DNA from: Erythrobacter sp.
GTDB taxonomy: Bacteria; Pseudomonadota; Alphaproteobacteria; Sphingomonadales; Sphingomonadaceae
Length of the DNA: 64,000 nucleotides
NCBI GenBank assembly: GCA_024642565.1
Contig: JAHEAV010000010.1
Span: forward strand, 1 to 64,000
Reading direction: 5' to 3'
Positions 9,380 to 19,040 of the stretch are shown here, piece after piece (the first letter of the stretch is position 1; each line of letters starts with the position of its first letter). Made by a program: the position numbers and the translations under genes. The notes under the pieces were generated by a model. That model was given only the letters and a program-made list of their open reading frames with translations. It did no database searches and was not told the origin of the DNA.

Positions 9380-9757
9380 TTAGCCCATCCGGTGCAGCGC
9401 GCACAGTTTGTTGCCATCCGGATCGCGCAGATAGGCAAGGTAGAGGCTGCCCATGCCGCCGGTGCGCACGCCTGGCGGATCTTCGATTGCCGTGCCGCCA
9501 TTGGCCGCGCCGGCGGCATACCATGCGTCCGCCTGTTCAGGGCTCATCGCAAGGCCGATGGTGCAGCCATTGCCGGCGGTTGCGGGATTTCCGTCGATCG
9601 GCTGGGTGACGATGAAGATACCGCCACCATGCATATAGATAAGCCGGCCCTTGTCGTCCGTTATGCCTTCCTTGCCGCCCATGGCCTTGAAGGTGGCATC
9701 GTAAAATGTCTTGGACCGGGCAATGTCATTCGATCCGACCATCATGTGACTGTACAT
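9380..9757 (-). CDS. VOC superfamily (glyoxalase-like) protein
   Basis: 125 residues starting at the ATG at 9757, preceded by AAGGAGAG as a strong Shine-Dalgarno sequence. The N-terminal HMMVGSNDIARSKTFYDATF and the C-terminal YLRDPDGNKLCALHR are the two beta-alpha-beta modules of the vicinal oxygen chelate fold. Lying between adhC and fghA with 10-22 bp gaps, it is probably cotranscribed for formaldehyde or aldehyde-glutathione handling. Similar VOC genes are common in such loci. Metal ligands are not complete enough to assign glyoxalase I activity. Confidence 0.8.
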   Translation of the reverse strand: MYSHMMVGSNDIARSKTFYDATFKAMGGKEGITDDKGRLIYMHGGGIFIVTQPIDGNPATAGNGCTIGLAMSPEQADAWYAAGAANGGTAIEDPPGVRTGGMGSLYLAYLRDPDGNKLCALHRMG

Positions 9758-9779
9758 TTCGACTCTCCTTGTTGGTAAT

Positions 9780-10886
9780 TCAGTAGACAACAACGCTGCG
9801 GATGCTTTCACCGGCGTGCATCAGGTCGAAACCCTTGTTGATTTCATCCAGCGTCAGGACATGGGTGATCATCGGATCGATCTGGATTTTCCCGTCCATG
9901 TACCAATCGACGATCTTGGGCACATCGGTGCGCCCCTTGGCGCCGCCAAAGGCTGTGCCGCGCCAGTTGCGCCCGGTCACCAGTTGGAATGGGCGGGTGG
10001 AGATTTCCTTGCCCGCTTCGGCCACGCCGATGATGATGCTGGTGCCCCAACCTTTGTGACAGCATTCGAGCGCCTGCCGCATCACATCGGTATTGCCGGT
10101 GCAATCGAACGAATAATCGGCCCCGCCGTCCAGCATGTTGACCAGATGCGCAACCACATCGCCGACATCTCTGGGGTTCACGAAATCGGTCATGCCGAAT
10201 TTGCGGCCCCATTCTTCGCGGTCCGGGTTGATATCGACCCCGACGATGCGGTTCGCGCCAGCCATCTGCGCGCCTTGCAGCACGTTGAGGCCGATCCCGC
10301 CAAGGCCGAACACCACCACATTATCGCCGGGTTTGACCTGCGCGGTATTGACCACGGCACCAACCCCGGTGGTGACCCCGCAACCGATGTAGCAACTGGT
10401 CTTGAAGGGTGCATCCTCGCGGATTTTCGCGAGGGCGATTTCGGGCAGTACCGTGAAATTCGAAAAGGTGCTGCAGCCCATGTAATGGAAAATCTGCTGG
10501 CCCTTGTAGCTAAAGCGGCTGGTTCCATCGGGCATCAGCCCCTTGCCTTGCGTTTCACGAATGGCGCTGCACAAATTGGTTTTGCCCGACAGGCACATTT
10601 TGCATTGGCGGCATTCGGGCGTGTACAGCGGAATCACATGATCACCCGGCTTTACCGAAGTCACGCCCGCGCCCACTTCGCGCACGATACCGGCGCCTTC
10701 GTGGCCCAGGATGCTGGGAAAGATCCCTTCGCTATCGAGCCCGTCCAGCGTGTAGGCATCGGTATGGCAGATGCCCGTCGCCATGATTTCCACCAGCACC
10801 TCGCCCGCCTTGGGGCCTTCCAGGTCCAGTTCGACAATCTCTAGCGGCTTCTTGGCCTCGAAGGCTACGGCGGCGCGGGTTTTCAT
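9780..10886 (-). CDS. adhC: S-(hydroxymethyl)glutathione dehydrogenase / class III alcohol dehydrogenase
   Basis: A 368-residue zinc MDR. Catalytic zinc ligands are Cys40 in [12 protein letters not shown] and His62-Glu63 in GHEGAGIV. The structural zinc lobe has Cys92, 95, 98 and 106 ([16 protein letters not shown]). The Rossmann motif [15 protein letters not shown] and [10 protein letters not shown] show NAD specificity. The length and the [13 protein letters not shown] segment match class III enzymes. It oxidises the spontaneous adduct of formaldehyde and glutathione to S-formylglutathione, which the downstream fghA product hydrolyses. It is the first gene of the operon, with a 43-bp gap to the gene upstream. 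Confidence 0.96.
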   Translation of the reverse strand: MKTRAAVAFEAKKPLEIVELDLEGPKAGEVLVEIMATGICHTDAYTLDGLDSEGIFPSILGHEGAGIVREVGAGVTSVKPGDHVIPLYTPECRQCKMCLSGKTNLCSAIRETQGKGLMPDGTSRFSYKGQQIFHYMGCSTFSNFTVLPEIALAKIREDAPFKTSCYIGCGVTTGVGAVVNTAQVKPGDNVVVFGLGGIGLNVLQGAQMAGANRIVGVDINPDREEWGRKFGMTDFVNPRDVGDVVAHLVNMLDGGADYSFDCTGNTDVMRQALECCHKGWGTSIIIGVAEAGKEISTRPFQLVTGRNWRGTAFGGAKGRTDVPKIVDWYMDGKIQIDPMITHVLTLDEINKGFDLMHAGESIRSVVVY

Positions 10887-10929
10887 GAGGGGTATCTACT
10901 CCGGTGGGTTGTACATGTTACCTACGGTC

Positions 10930-12360
10930 TTAACTCTCATGAACGGTTTTGACCACCATGCAAGCCGCGACGCCTTCGGCACCGTCTTCGCTGCCGTGGC
11001 CGGACCATTTGACCCCGCCAAAAGGCGCGTCAACCGCGCTCACACCAGCACCGTTCAGGGCGATCATTCCCGCTTCGATCTGATCGGCCAAGCGGCGGCG
11101 GCGGACGGGGTCCTGTGTCCAGGCATAAGCGGCGAGGCCGTAGGGCAGGCGATTGGCCTCTGCGATCATCGCATCCTCTCCGGCGTAGGCATTGAGCAGC
11201 GCGACCGGTCCGAAGGGTTCTTCATTCATGATCTCTGCATCCAGCGGAATGTCGCTCAACACGGTGGGGGCATAGAAGAAACCCTGGTTGCCGATCCGCT
11301 CGCCGCCGGTATCGAGCCGGGCGCCTTTGGCGACGGCATCGGCAATTTTTGTGGCCAGCCCTTCGGTGCCGCGGGCATTGGCCATGGGGCCCATTTGTAC
11401 GCCATCTTCCAGCCCATTGCCCACCTTGATCGCCTTGGCCCGGGCAATGAACCCGTCGCGGAAGCGATCGTATATGCTGTCTTCCACCACGAAGCGGGTC
11501 GGGCTGACGCAGACCTGGCCGGCATTGCGGTATTTTGTCGCAACCATCGTATCGAGCACCTTGTCGACATCGCTATCGGCAAACACCAGCACTGGCCCGT
11601 GCCCGCCCAATTCCATGGTAGTGCGCTTCATATCTTCGGCGGCAAGTTTCGCGAGATGTTTGCCGATTGCGGTTGATCCGGTGAAGCTCAGCTTGCGGAT
11701 GATCGGCGAAGCCAGCAAATGGCGGCTCACTGTATCGGGAACGCCGAACACCACCTGGCACACTTCGGGCGGGCAACCGGCATCGAGCAGGGCCTGCACC
11801 ACAGCCAATCCCGCTGCCGGCGTTTCTTCCGATGGCTTGACGATCACCGAACAGCCGGCCGCGATCGGGCCGCCGACCTTGCGCGCCACGTTGATGGCCG
11901 GGAAATTCCACGGCGCAAAGGCCGCGACCGGGCCGACGGGTTCATAACGGACTTCGGCGCGGCTTGCCGCCGGGCGCACCAGCATTCGGCCGTAGCTGCG
12001 CTTGCATTCCCCGGCATAGAATTCGAACAGCATGGCCGAATAGATCGCCTCGCCCGTGGCTTCGGCCAGGGGCTTGCCCTGTTCCCGGGTCATCATCTGC
12101 GCGATATCCCCCGCCCTCTGGCGCAGCAGGGCAGCTGCATCCTGCAGCACTTTGGCGCGCTTTTCCGCAGGCGTTGCGCGCCAGATGCGGAAACCGCGAT
12201 CCGCATTGCCAAGTGCGGCATCAAGATCGGCCGGGGTGGCAAAGGGAACGTGACCCAAAATCTCTCCGGTTGCCGGGTTGATCACTTCCCCAGTGGCTCT
12301 GCCGCCCCCGTCTATGGTTTCGCCGCCGATGAGCATGTGGAGGCTGGGATAGTCGGTCAT
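10930..12360 (-). CDS. NAD(P)-dependent succinate-semialdehyde dehydrogenase-like aldehyde dehydrogenase
   Basis: A 476-residue ALDH superfamily member with general-base Glu250 in MELGGHGPV and nucleophile Cys284 in GQVCVSPTRF. The FAPWNFP and FTGSTAIGKHL motifs place it in the GabD/SSADH-like branch, so it probably oxidises succinate semialdehyde or a related short aldehyde. Substrate cannot be fixed by sequence alone. It lies 43 bp upstream of adhC on the same strand, so cotranscription with the formaldehyde operon is possible. Confidence 0.87.
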   Translation of the reverse strand: MTDYPSLHMLIGGETIDGGGRATGEVINPATGEILGHVPFATPADLDAALGNADRGFRIWRATPAEKRAKVLQDAAALLRQRAGDIAQMMTREQGKPLAEATGEAIYSAMLFEFYAGECKRSYGRMLVRPAASRAEVRYEPVGPVAAFAPWNFPAINVARKVGGPIAAGCSVIVKPSEETPAAGLAVVQALLDAGCPPEVCQVVFGVPDTVSRHLLASPIIRKLSFTGSTAIGKHLAKLAAEDMKRTTMELGGHGPVLVFADSDVDKVLDTMVATKYRNAGQVCVSPTRFVVEDSIYDRFRDGFIARAKAIKVGNGLEDGVQMGPMANARGTEGLATKIADAVAKGARLDTGGERIGNQGFFYAPTVLSDIPLDAEIMNEEPFGPVALLNAYAGEDAMIAEANRLPYGLAAYAWTQDPVRRRRLADQIEAGMIALNGAGVSAVDAPFGGVKWSGHGSEDGAEGVAACMVVKTVHES

Positions 12361-12533
12361 GGGCTTGTCCTTGGCTTAAGCTGAACATTGGGAGCTGAGC
12401 AATCGGGGATCTGTCTGCAAATAGGGTGCGGTGCCATGAATTCACACCCTGAAATTCCAACTTTCGTTGCGCATGCCGAATTCTGGGCGATTTGTGCTGG
12501 TGCCATTCAGAATTGACGGTCTAGATTGGCGGG

Positions 12534-12902
12534 ATGATCCTTCGCATACTCCCGCTCGCCCTGCTCCTGACCGCCACTGCCGCCGGAGCGGCCGCCGGCA
12601 ATGATGAAGCCAAACCCCTGAAACCTGCCGCACAGGAATCGCTGCGCTGTGCCGCCGCATTTGCAACCGTAGCCAACGCGCAGGCGCGGGGTGACCGCGA
12701 AGCGCTGGCCTATCCGCCACTGGATCAACGCGGGCGCGAATTCTTCACCCGCGTAAGTGCAAAGCTGATGGACGATACCGGCATGAACCGGGGCGAAGTG
12801 GCGGCCCGGCTGAAATCGGAAGCCGAAAAATTGTATAGTGCCCATTCGGCCTACCAACTCATGCCGGGCTGCATGGTACTGCTTGACGCTTCGGGTCTTT
12901 GA
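12534..12902 (+). CDS. predicted periplasmic protein, unknown function
   Basis: The 122-residue protein has a clear Sec signal peptide (MILRILPLALLLTATAAGAAAG) and an expected cleavage near residue 22. The mature part is mostly helical and carries two cysteines, in SLRCAAAF and MPGCMVLL, which could form a disulphide. No domain family is recognised. It stands alone between the divergent ALDH gene and the downstream GST, with 170 and 98 bp gaps. Codon use looks like its neighbours, so I think it is a real gene. Confidence 0.72.
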   Translation: MILRILPLALLLTATAAGAAAGNDEAKPLKPAAQESLRCAAAFATVANAQARGDREALAYPPLDQRGREFFTRVSAKLMDDTGMNRGEVAARLKSEAEKLYSAHSAYQLMPGCMVLLDASGL

Positions 12903-13000
12903 CCGGACGGCGTAAAAACGCGCCGGAATCCCCAATCTTTATTGCAAAGTGACGGTTCAGGCGGTGGACGGCTCTTCTGCCATGGGGCAATAAGGTAGGC

Positions 13001-13672
13001 ATGTGGCGCCTCCATCAGTTCCCGCTCTGCCCTTTCAGCCGCAAAGTCCGCTTACTGCTGAGTGAGAAGGGCGTTCCGTACGAATTGTGGCGCGAAGACC
13101 CCTGGGACGCGAGCGAGGAATTCTGGTCCCTGAACCCGGCTGGCCGCACGCCGGTGCTGCAGGATCCGGATAAGAAGATCACCTTGTGCGACAGCCGGGC
13201 GATCTGCGAATATTTCGAAGAAACGGTCGACAAGAACCCGATGATCAACGGGACCATGACCGGGCGGGCGGAGATCCGGCGGCTCGTCGCCTTGTTCGAC
13301 GAGAATTTCTATAATGATGTGACCGGCCCGCTTCTGCACGAGAAGATGAAAAAGCGGCTGGTGCTGCGCCAGCCGCCCGATAGCCGGGCGATCCGGGAAG
13401 CGATGAAGATGGCGCATGGCCATCTCGATTATATCGACTATCTGATCGACACACGGCCGTGGCTGGCGGGATCGACCATGAGCCTGGCCGACCTTGCGGC
13501 GGCAGCGCAGATTTCGGTCGCGGACTATCTGGGCGGCATCGACTGGACCGGGCACGAACAGACCCGCGGCTGGTATTCCGTTTTCAAGAGCCGCCCCAGC
13601 TTTCGCCCGCTCTTGTCAGAACGCATGGAAGTGATCCAGCCGCCGACACATTATGCGGAGCTGGACGGGTAG
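13001..13672 (+). CDS. glutathione S-transferase family protein
   Basis: 223 residues. The N-terminal thioredoxin-like domain reads [19 protein letters not shown], with a CPxS arrangement at the position of the catalytic Cys/Ser of bacterial GSTs, then NPAGRTPVL (cis-proline) and [11 protein letters not shown] (glutathione gamma-glutamyl contact). The C-terminal helical domain has [20 protein letters not shown], a standard GST helix-6 capping motif. Substrate is unknown. It precedes msrB by 46 bp on the same strand. Confidence 0.85.
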   Translation: MWRLHQFPLCPFSRKVRLLLSEKGVPYELWREDPWDASEEFWSLNPAGRTPVLQDPDKKITLCDSRAICEYFEETVDKNPMINGTMTGRAEIRRLVALFDENFYNDVTGPLLHEKMKKRLVLRQPPDSRAIREAMKMAHGHLDYIDYLIDTRPWLAGSTMSLADLAAAAQISVADYLGGIDWTGHEQTRGWYSVFKSRPSFRPLLSERMEVIQPPTHYAELDG

Positions 13673-13718
13673 ATTTCTGTCCGGAGCGGCCCCATATTCC
13701 GATCCGAAGGAGTTTCCC

Positions 13719-14123
13719 ATGTCCAAAAAGATGCACCTCACCGATGCCGAGTGGCGCGAGCGGCTTACCCCGGAGCAATATCACATTCTACGCGAAGCCG
13801 GGACCGAGCGTGCCTTCACCGGGTCGCTGGAGAAGAACAAGGCTTCGGGCGCTTATCTCTGCGCAGCTTGCGGAGAGCCGCTGTTCCAGTCGGATGCCAA
13901 ATATGACAGCGGTTCGGGCTGGCCCAGTTTCACTGCACCTGTCGCGTCCGAAGCGGTGGAGGAAGAACGCGATATCTCCCTCGGCATGATCCGGACAGAG
14001 GCAAAATGCGCACGCTGCGAAAGCCATCTCGGGCATGTCTTCCCGGATGGGCCTGGCCCCGAAGGGATGCGCTATTGCATCAACAGTGCCAGTCTCGAAT
14101 TTGTGCCAGAGGACGATAGCTGA
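13719..14123 (+). CDS. msrB: peptide-methionine (R)-S-oxide reductase MsrB
   Basis: 134 residues from the ATG at 13719, which has a good AAGGAG eight bases upstream. Zinc is bound by Cys48/Cys51 (CAAC) and Cys97/Cys100 (CARC). The active-site block is GHVFPDGP...[11 protein letters not shown] with catalytic Cys120. It reduces methionine-R-sulfoxide in proteins. No signal peptide is visible, so it is cytosolic. An msrA gene for the S-epimer is found separately at 27.7 kb. Confidence 0.96.
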   Translation: MSKKMHLTDAEWRERLTPEQYHILREAGTERAFTGSLEKNKASGAYLCAACGEPLFQSDAKYDSGSGWPSFTAPVASEAVEEERDISLGMIRTEAKCARCESHLGHVFPDGPGPEGMRYCINSASLEFVPEDDS

Positions 14124-14192
14124 ACCGGTACCTGCAATTGCCCGTTCACGCGGCGTTACAACTGCCCTATGCAACCCGATCAGGATTGAGAT

Positions 14193-16415
14193 TTGACCCC
14201 CGGCAACCGGGGAAAAGGTAAAACATTACGCATGGCAAGGCGGGGTAGCAGGCGCGGATCGGGTAACCAGACGAGACCGCGGGTAACAGAACGGACCCGG
14301 TTCGCACGCTGGACCAGGCGGCTGTTGTTATGGGGTGGCGGCGTGGCATTGCTGGGGCTGCTGTTCCTCGTGCTCGCCGTGCTCTTTGCCGCCCGCTCCC
14401 TACCAAGTTACGATGAACTGAAGGCGACACAGACCGCGCAGACCATCGTTGTTCGCGCGCGCGATGGTACGCAAATTGCGGAGCTTGGACCCAGTTTCGG
14501 CCAGTGGTTAAGCAGCAACCAGATTCCCGCCGTTATGAAGGAAGCCATGGTCGCGGTCGAAGACCGCCGGTTCCGTTCGCACCCCGGGGTCGATCCTCTT
14601 GGTTTGTTGCGCGCGACTTATGTCTGGGCGACGGGCGAAAAGCGTTTTGGTGCCACTTCCACAATTACCCAGCAACTTGCCCGCAACCTGTTCCTGAACA
14701 ACAATCGTTCGTTAGATCGCAAATTGCGCGAAGGCGTGCTGGCCATGGCCTTGGAAAGCAAATTTTCCAAAGACCAGATCCTCGAACTCTATCTCAACAA
14801 GGTCTATTTCGGCGGCGGTGCTTACGGGGTCGATAGTGCCAGTCGGAAGTTTTTCAGCCACCCGGCGACAGAGCTTTCCACGGCCGAAGCGGCGATTATC
14901 GCAGGTCTGGTCAAGGCCCCATCGCGCTATTCCCCCACGGCCGATGTCCAGGCCGCGGTTGGCCGTGCCAATGTGGTGCTTTCGCTGATGCGCGAACAGG
15001 GCCGGATTTCCGCGAGCGAGGCCAATGTCGATGTCTCGGCGGTGAAGCTGAAAGAGGATACGGCGCAAAGTTCCGTCCGCTATTTCACGGACTGGGCGCT
15101 TCCACAGCTCGATCTTTTGCTGCCTGAAACTTTCGAACCGATCGAGGTCTGGACCACGATCGACATCGGTATGCAGCAGGCTGGCACTGCGGCGATCACG
15201 GCGAATACACCAAAGGGTGCACAAGGGGCGCTAGTCAGCCTCGATCGTGACGGGGCCGTGCTGGCCATGGTGGGGGGCACAGATTATGTGACCACCAGTT
15301 ATAACCGCGCAACCGAATCGGTGCGCCAACCCGGTTCTGCCTGGAAACTCTTCGTCTATCTCGCCGCGCTGGAAGCGGGTTACACGCCGGAAGACCGGGT
15401 CAAGGATGTACCGGTCACGATCGATGGGTGGAGCCCGCGAAATTCGGGCGGCACCTATTCGGGCGAAATCGATGTTCGCACCGCATTTGCCTATTCGAAG
15501 AACACCGTTGCCGCGCAACTGGGCAATGAAGTCGGCTTCGGGACAGTCGCCTCGATGGCGCGGCGGTTCGGGATTACGACGCCGATCTCCACCTTTCCGG
15601 CGATGGTGCTGGGCAGTTCCGAAGTGCGGGTGATCGACATGACCCGCGCCTTTGCGGCTGTGGCGGCAAAGGGCACCGCGATCAGCCCTTATGGCATCGT
15701 CAAGGTAACATCGTCCAAGGGAGAGGTGCTGTACCAGCACACACCGTCCGCCAGGACCAGACTGGTCGCAGATTACGTTGCCGCCGGGATTACGGACCTG
15801 TTGCAGACAGCTGTCAGCACGGGCACTGGCAAGGCGGCGCAGATTGGCCGCCCCGCCGCCGGCAAGACCGGGACAACATCCTCGAACAAGGATGGCTGGT
15901 TCCTCGGCTTTTCCAGCGGGATCACGACCGGCGTATGGATGGGGCGGGATGATGCCAAGGCAGTGCCGGGCCTGCAAGGCGGCACTGCGCCGGCCCGCGC
16001 CTTTGCGGCCTATATGCGCTTTGCGGTCAAGGATCGCCCGGTAGAAGAATTTGAAACCGAGCTGAAATTGCCGGAATGGCAGCTCGAACCGGACGATGAA
16101 TATTATTACGGCGAACCGGGTGATTATTATTACGTGGACGAACAGGGCAACCTGATTGATCCGGGCCGCAACCAGACGCCCGGTGGCCCGATGCCGTTTC
16201 CCGCCGAAGGAGAAGGCGTACCTCCGGGCACAGCGCAGCGGCCCGGAAACGATCCGGCCCCTCCGGCCGATGGCGCACCGCAAGCCGCCAGTGACGAATT
16301 TCTCAATCGGGCCACTGGGGGCAATCAATCGCGGCCGGCAGCCGCGCCAACCCGTCGTGCGCCGCCAACTCCTGTGCAATTTCCGCCCTCGGCCAGTCCG
16401 GTTCCCCCGCGATAG
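14193..16415 (+). CDS. class A penicillin-binding protein (PBP1A/1C-like, transglycosylase-transpeptidase)
   Basis: 740 residues from a TTG at 14193, which has AGGA upstream; the ATG at 14232 is an alternative start. A basic N-terminus is followed by one TM helix (~45-72). The GT51 domain has EDRRFRSHPGVD, GATSTITQQLARN and LELYLNKVYFGGG. The transpeptidase domain has SxxK as SAWK (Ser382, Lys385), SxN as YSKNTVA, and KTG as GKTGTTSSN. A Tyr/Asp-rich stretch and a Pro-rich tail (~640-740) lie at the C-terminus. It polymerises and cross-links peptidoglycan. It is monocistronic and ends at a strong terminator. Confidence 0.93.
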   Translation: MTPGNRGKGKTLRMARRGSRRGSGNQTRPRVTERTRFARWTRRLLLWGGGVALLGLLFLVLAVLFAARSLPSYDELKATQTAQTIVVRARDGTQIAELGPSFGQWLSSNQIPAVMKEAMVAVEDRRFRSHPGVDPLGLLRATYVWATGEKRFGATSTITQQLARNLFLNNNRSLDRKLREGVLAMALESKFSKDQILELYLNKVYFGGGAYGVDSASRKFFSHPATELSTAEAAIIAGLVKAPSRYSPTADVQAAVGRANVVLSLMREQGRISASEANVDVSAVKLKEDTAQSSVRYFTDWALPQLDLLLPETFEPIEVWTTIDIGMQQAGTAAITANTPKGAQGALVSLDRDGAVLAMVGGTDYVTTSYNRATESVRQPGSAWKLFVYLAALEAGYTPEDRVKDVPVTIDGWSPRNSGGTYSGEIDVRTAFAYSKNTVAAQLGNEVGFGTVASMARRFGITTPISTFPAMVLGSSEVRVIDMTRAFAAVAAKGTAISPYGIVKVTSSKGEVLYQHTPSARTRLVADYVAAGITDLLQTAVSTGTGKAAQIGRPAAGKTGTTSSNKDGWFLGFSSGITTGVWMGRDDAKAVPGLQGGTAPARAFAAYMRFAVKDRPVEEFETELKLPEWQLEPDDEYYYGEPGDYYYVDEQGNLIDPGRNQTPGGPMPFPAEGEGVPPGTAQRPGNDPAPPADGAPQAASDEFLNRATGGNQSRPAAAPTRRAPPTPVQFPPSASPVPPR

Positions 16416-16445
16416 GCGCCGCTTTGTATTGCAGACCTGGCAAAG

Positions 16446-16481
16446 AAAGGGCCCCGTGCGCACCATGCGCCGGGGCCCTTT
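16446..16481. terminator. bidirectional stem-loop terminator
   Basis: AAAGGGCCCCG (16446-16456) pairs perfectly with CGGGGCCCTTT (16471-16481), with a further inner GCGC pairing and a short loop. It lies between the convergent PBP and degP genes and starts and ends with A/T runs, so it could terminate both transcripts. Confidence 0.8.
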
Positions 16482-16505
16482 CGTATGGGGTGCTAATGCG
16501 CGGGC

Positions 16506-18041
16506 TTAGCGAAGGCGTACCGGCACATATTGCGCCGGCTGGCCGCGGCGCTGTACGCGCAGCAGCACGGCCTCACGACCGGATTTCTTGGCATCGGCTG
16601 TGACGCTTTCAAGATCCGCAGGTGCGGTAACGGACTTGTAATTGGCGCTCAGGATAATGTCGCCACGCTGCAGGCCCTTGGCCCCGGCATCGGCGTTGGG
16701 ATCAACAGCGGCCACGACCAGGCCCGACACATCGCTGCCCACACCCAGCTGACTGGCGATCTGCGGCGTCAGGGTGATCACCTGCAGGCCGATCGACTTT
16801 TCGATCAAACCGCTGTTGGCGCTGCCGCTTTCCGGCATTTTGGTGTCGGCATTGGGATCGAACAGCTGCTGGTTGGCGATTTCGACTTCCGACGGGCGTT
16901 TGCCCACCAAGACATTGACTGTGCGCCTTTCTCCGTCGCGGTAGAGTTCGACAGGAACCCGCGTTCCCGGCGCAATATTGGCGACCAGGAACGACAGGGT
17001 CTGATCCGGGGTCACTTCCTTTCCGGCAACCTTGACCACCACATCACCGGGTAGAATACCGGCGGCTGCGGCGGCGGCCTTGGGCTCTACGGCCTGAACG
17101 AATTCGCCGCGGTTCTTGGGCAGGCCCAGCGACGATGCAAGGTCATCGTCAACCGGCTGGATTCGCACGCCGAGATAACCGCGCTGGATTTCCTGGCCAG
17201 ACTTGAGTTTGTCTACAATCGGGGCGGCGATTTCGGCGGGAATTGCGAAACCGATCCCCACGCTGCCGCCAGAAGGCGAGAAGATGGCATTGTTGATGCC
17301 GATCACATTGCCTTGCATGTCGAACATTGGTCCACCCGAGTTGCCGCGGTTGATGCTGGCATCGGTTTGCAAATAGCGGTCATAGGCACCGCCGCTGCCG
17401 GTGTTGCGGTAAACCGCTGAAACGATCCCCTGCGTGACCGTTCCGCCAAGGCCGAAGGGATTGCCGATTGCGATGACCCAATCGCCGACGCGGGCATCCT
17501 TGGAATTGCCGAATTTGACGAAGGGGAAGGGTTGGCTGCGGTTGATCTTGAGCACGGCAAGATCGGAAGCCGCGTCATTACCGACCAGCGTGGCGGGATA
17601 TTCGGTGCCATCGGGCATGGTGACCGTGATCTGTTCGACCGTTCCGCGTTCTGTCGGGCTGATCACGTGATTGTTGGTCACCACATAGCCGTCAGCCGAA
17701 ACAATGAAGCCGGAACCCAGCGACTGGGCTTCGCGCGTTTGCGGCTGCTGCGACTGCGACTGGCCGCGCTGCCCGAACAGATCGGCAAAGGGGGAGCCGG
17801 CGAAAGGATTGGTGTTCGCCTGCACTTCGACCCGCTGGCGGGTGGAGATATTGACCACGGCGGGCTGCAACTGTGCCGTCAAATCGGCAAAGCTTTCCGG
17901 AGCGCCAGCCCGGGGGACCACCCGCTCCATATGGATATCGTCGTTCTGCGCCACTTGCGCCCCGGCAGGGTAACCGGTGACCAGCGAAATGGCGGCACCG
18001 CCGACCAGCAGGGCCGATGTTAATCCGTAAGCATATCGCAC
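16506..18041 (-). CDS. degP: periplasmic serine endopeptidase, DegP/HtrA family
   Basis: A 511-residue protein with a signal peptide (~1-28), a trypsin-like protease domain and two PDZ domains. The catalytic triad is His125 (VTNNHVI), Asp160 (ASDLAVLKI) and Ser235 (GNSGGPMF). A glutamine/serine-rich LA loop lies at ~90-105, as in DegP/DegQ. PDZ1 starts near 285 (GYLGVRIQPV) and PDZ2 near 410. It degrades misfolded envelope proteins. The neighbouring hflKC operon lies upstream on the same strand, an association often seen in proteobacteria. Confidence 0.93.
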   Translation of the reverse strand: MRYAYGLTSALLVGGAAISLVTGYPAGAQVAQNDDIHMERVVPRAGAPESFADLTAQLQPAVVNISTRQRVEVQANTNPFAGSPFADLFGQRGQSQSQQPQTREAQSLGSGFIVSADGYVVTNNHVISPTERGTVEQITVTMPDGTEYPATLVGNDAASDLAVLKINRSQPFPFVKFGNSKDARVGDWVIAIGNPFGLGGTVTQGIVSAVYRNTGSGGAYDRYLQTDASINRGNSGGPMFDMQGNVIGINNAIFSPSGGSVGIGFAIPAEIAAPIVDKLKSGQEIQRGYLGVRIQPVDDDLASSLGLPKNRGEFVQAVEPKAAAAAAGILPGDVVVKVAGKEVTPDQTLSFLVANIAPGTRVPVELYRDGERRTVNVLVGKRPSEVEIANQQLFDPNADTKMPESGSANSGLIEKSIGLQVITLTPQIASQLGVGSDVSGLVVAAVDPNADAGAKGLQRGDIILSANYKSVTAPADLESVTADAKKSGREAVLLRVQRRGQPAQYVPVRLR

Positions 18042-18176
18042 AGCTGTCTAATCCTCTTCTTGTACATCACACTGGCGCAAGTCGCGCCAAAACCTCCAGC
18101 ATAATATCACGCCCTTGGCCCTGAACACCAATTGAACGGCCCAGCAGGATTCTGCGGGTAAAGGCCAAAGGGAAAG

Positions 18177-19037
18177 TTAGCGTCCCCCGCGGAACTGCCG
18201 CAGATATTCATTGTCGGGTGACAGGATGATACTGCTTTCGCCCTTAACCTCGCCCGGCGCAGCCTTGCCAAAGGTTTGGTCGTAGCTCTGCATGGCGCGG
18301 TAGAAATCATAAAAGCCGGGATCCTTGCCATAGCTTTGCGCGTAAATCTGCGCTGCCCTGGCGTCGGCTTCGGCACGGATGATCTGGGCGTTCTTTTGCC
18401 CCTGTGCACGCAGCGTTGCCGCTTCGCGCTGGCGATCGGTTTCCATCCGGGTAAACGCTGAATCCAGCGGGGTACCTTCTGGCAGATCGGTGCGTTTGAT
18501 CCGCACATCGATAACCTGCGCCCCATATTCGCGCGCCTGTTCGTCCAGCTTGCGGCGGATATTCGACATCGCGGTACCGCGTTCCGCCGTCAGCATGGCA
18601 GCAAAGGTGCGCCGCCCCAATTCCTGGCGCAATACGGAAGTCAGGATCGGTTCAAGCTGCTGGCGTACACCATCAGAGGTGCCCGCGCTTTGGACCATCT
18701 TGACCGGATCGATAATGCGGAAGCGTGCGTAGGCATCAACCTGCAGGCGCTGCTGATCGCTGGAAAGAACCTGTTGCGGTTCCATGTCGAGCGCGAGAAC
18801 GCGCTTGTCGACCCGTTCCACCCGGTCAATGAAGGGCACAACCAGCCGGACCCCGGCACCTGTTTCGCCAAACGGCTTGTCCGGCCGGAAACGGTTGATT
18901 GTGTAAAGCGGTTCACCAGTGCGAATGACCACAGCCTGTTCGGTTTCAGGCACCACCACGACGCTGGACATTAGGCCAATCAGCAGTGCGGCCACTGCGA
19001 AGATCGAGAGTTTGTGATTTTCCCAGATATTTTCCAT
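18177..19037 (-). CDS. hflC: protease modulator HflC (SPFH/band 7)
   Basis: 286 residues with an N-terminal TM anchor (~9-28) and a band-7 domain: EQAVVIRTGEP (~33-43), RVDKRVLALDMEPQQVLSSD and DVRIKRTDLPE are typical of HflC. A long coiled-coil rich in Ala/Glu/Arg follows (ETDRQREAATLRAQGQKNAQ). With HflK it forms a large membrane assembly around FtsH that restricts protease access. The start codon lies 3 bp from the hflK stop, so the two are cotranslated. Confidence 0.94.
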   Translation of the reverse strand: MENIWENHKLSIFAVAALLIGLMSSVVVVPETEQAVVIRTGEPLYTINRFRPDKPFGETGAGVRLVVPFIDRVERVDKRVLALDMEPQQVLSSDQQRLQVDAYARFRIIDPVKMVQSAGTSDGVRQQLEPILTSVLRQELGRRTFAAMLTAERGTAMSNIRRKLDEQAREYGAQVIDVRIKRTDLPEGTPLDSAFTRMETDRQREAATLRAQGQKNAQIIRAEADARAAQIYAQSYGKDPGFYDFYRAMQSYDQTFGKAAPGEVKGESSIILSPDNEYLRQFRGGR

Positions 19038-19040
19038 GGC

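Noticed and set aside
9816-10844. 342-codon ORF opposite adhC
   Set aside because: Antisense to a well-supported class III alcohol dehydrogenase; no motif.
10895-10925. TTGTACATGTTACC near the adhC start considered as a seventh operator copy
   Set aside because: It lacks the GTATG/CATAC half-sites and its spacing does not fit the palindrome.
12423-12450. AGGGTG...CACCCT inverted repeat before the hypothetical gene at 12,534 considered as a terminator or operator
   Set aside because: Only six pairs with a long loop and no T run; could be chance.
15231-16466. 411-codon ORF opposite the penicillin-binding protein gene
   Set aside because: Shadow of the PBP coding sequence; rich in Arg/Gly with no family resemblance.
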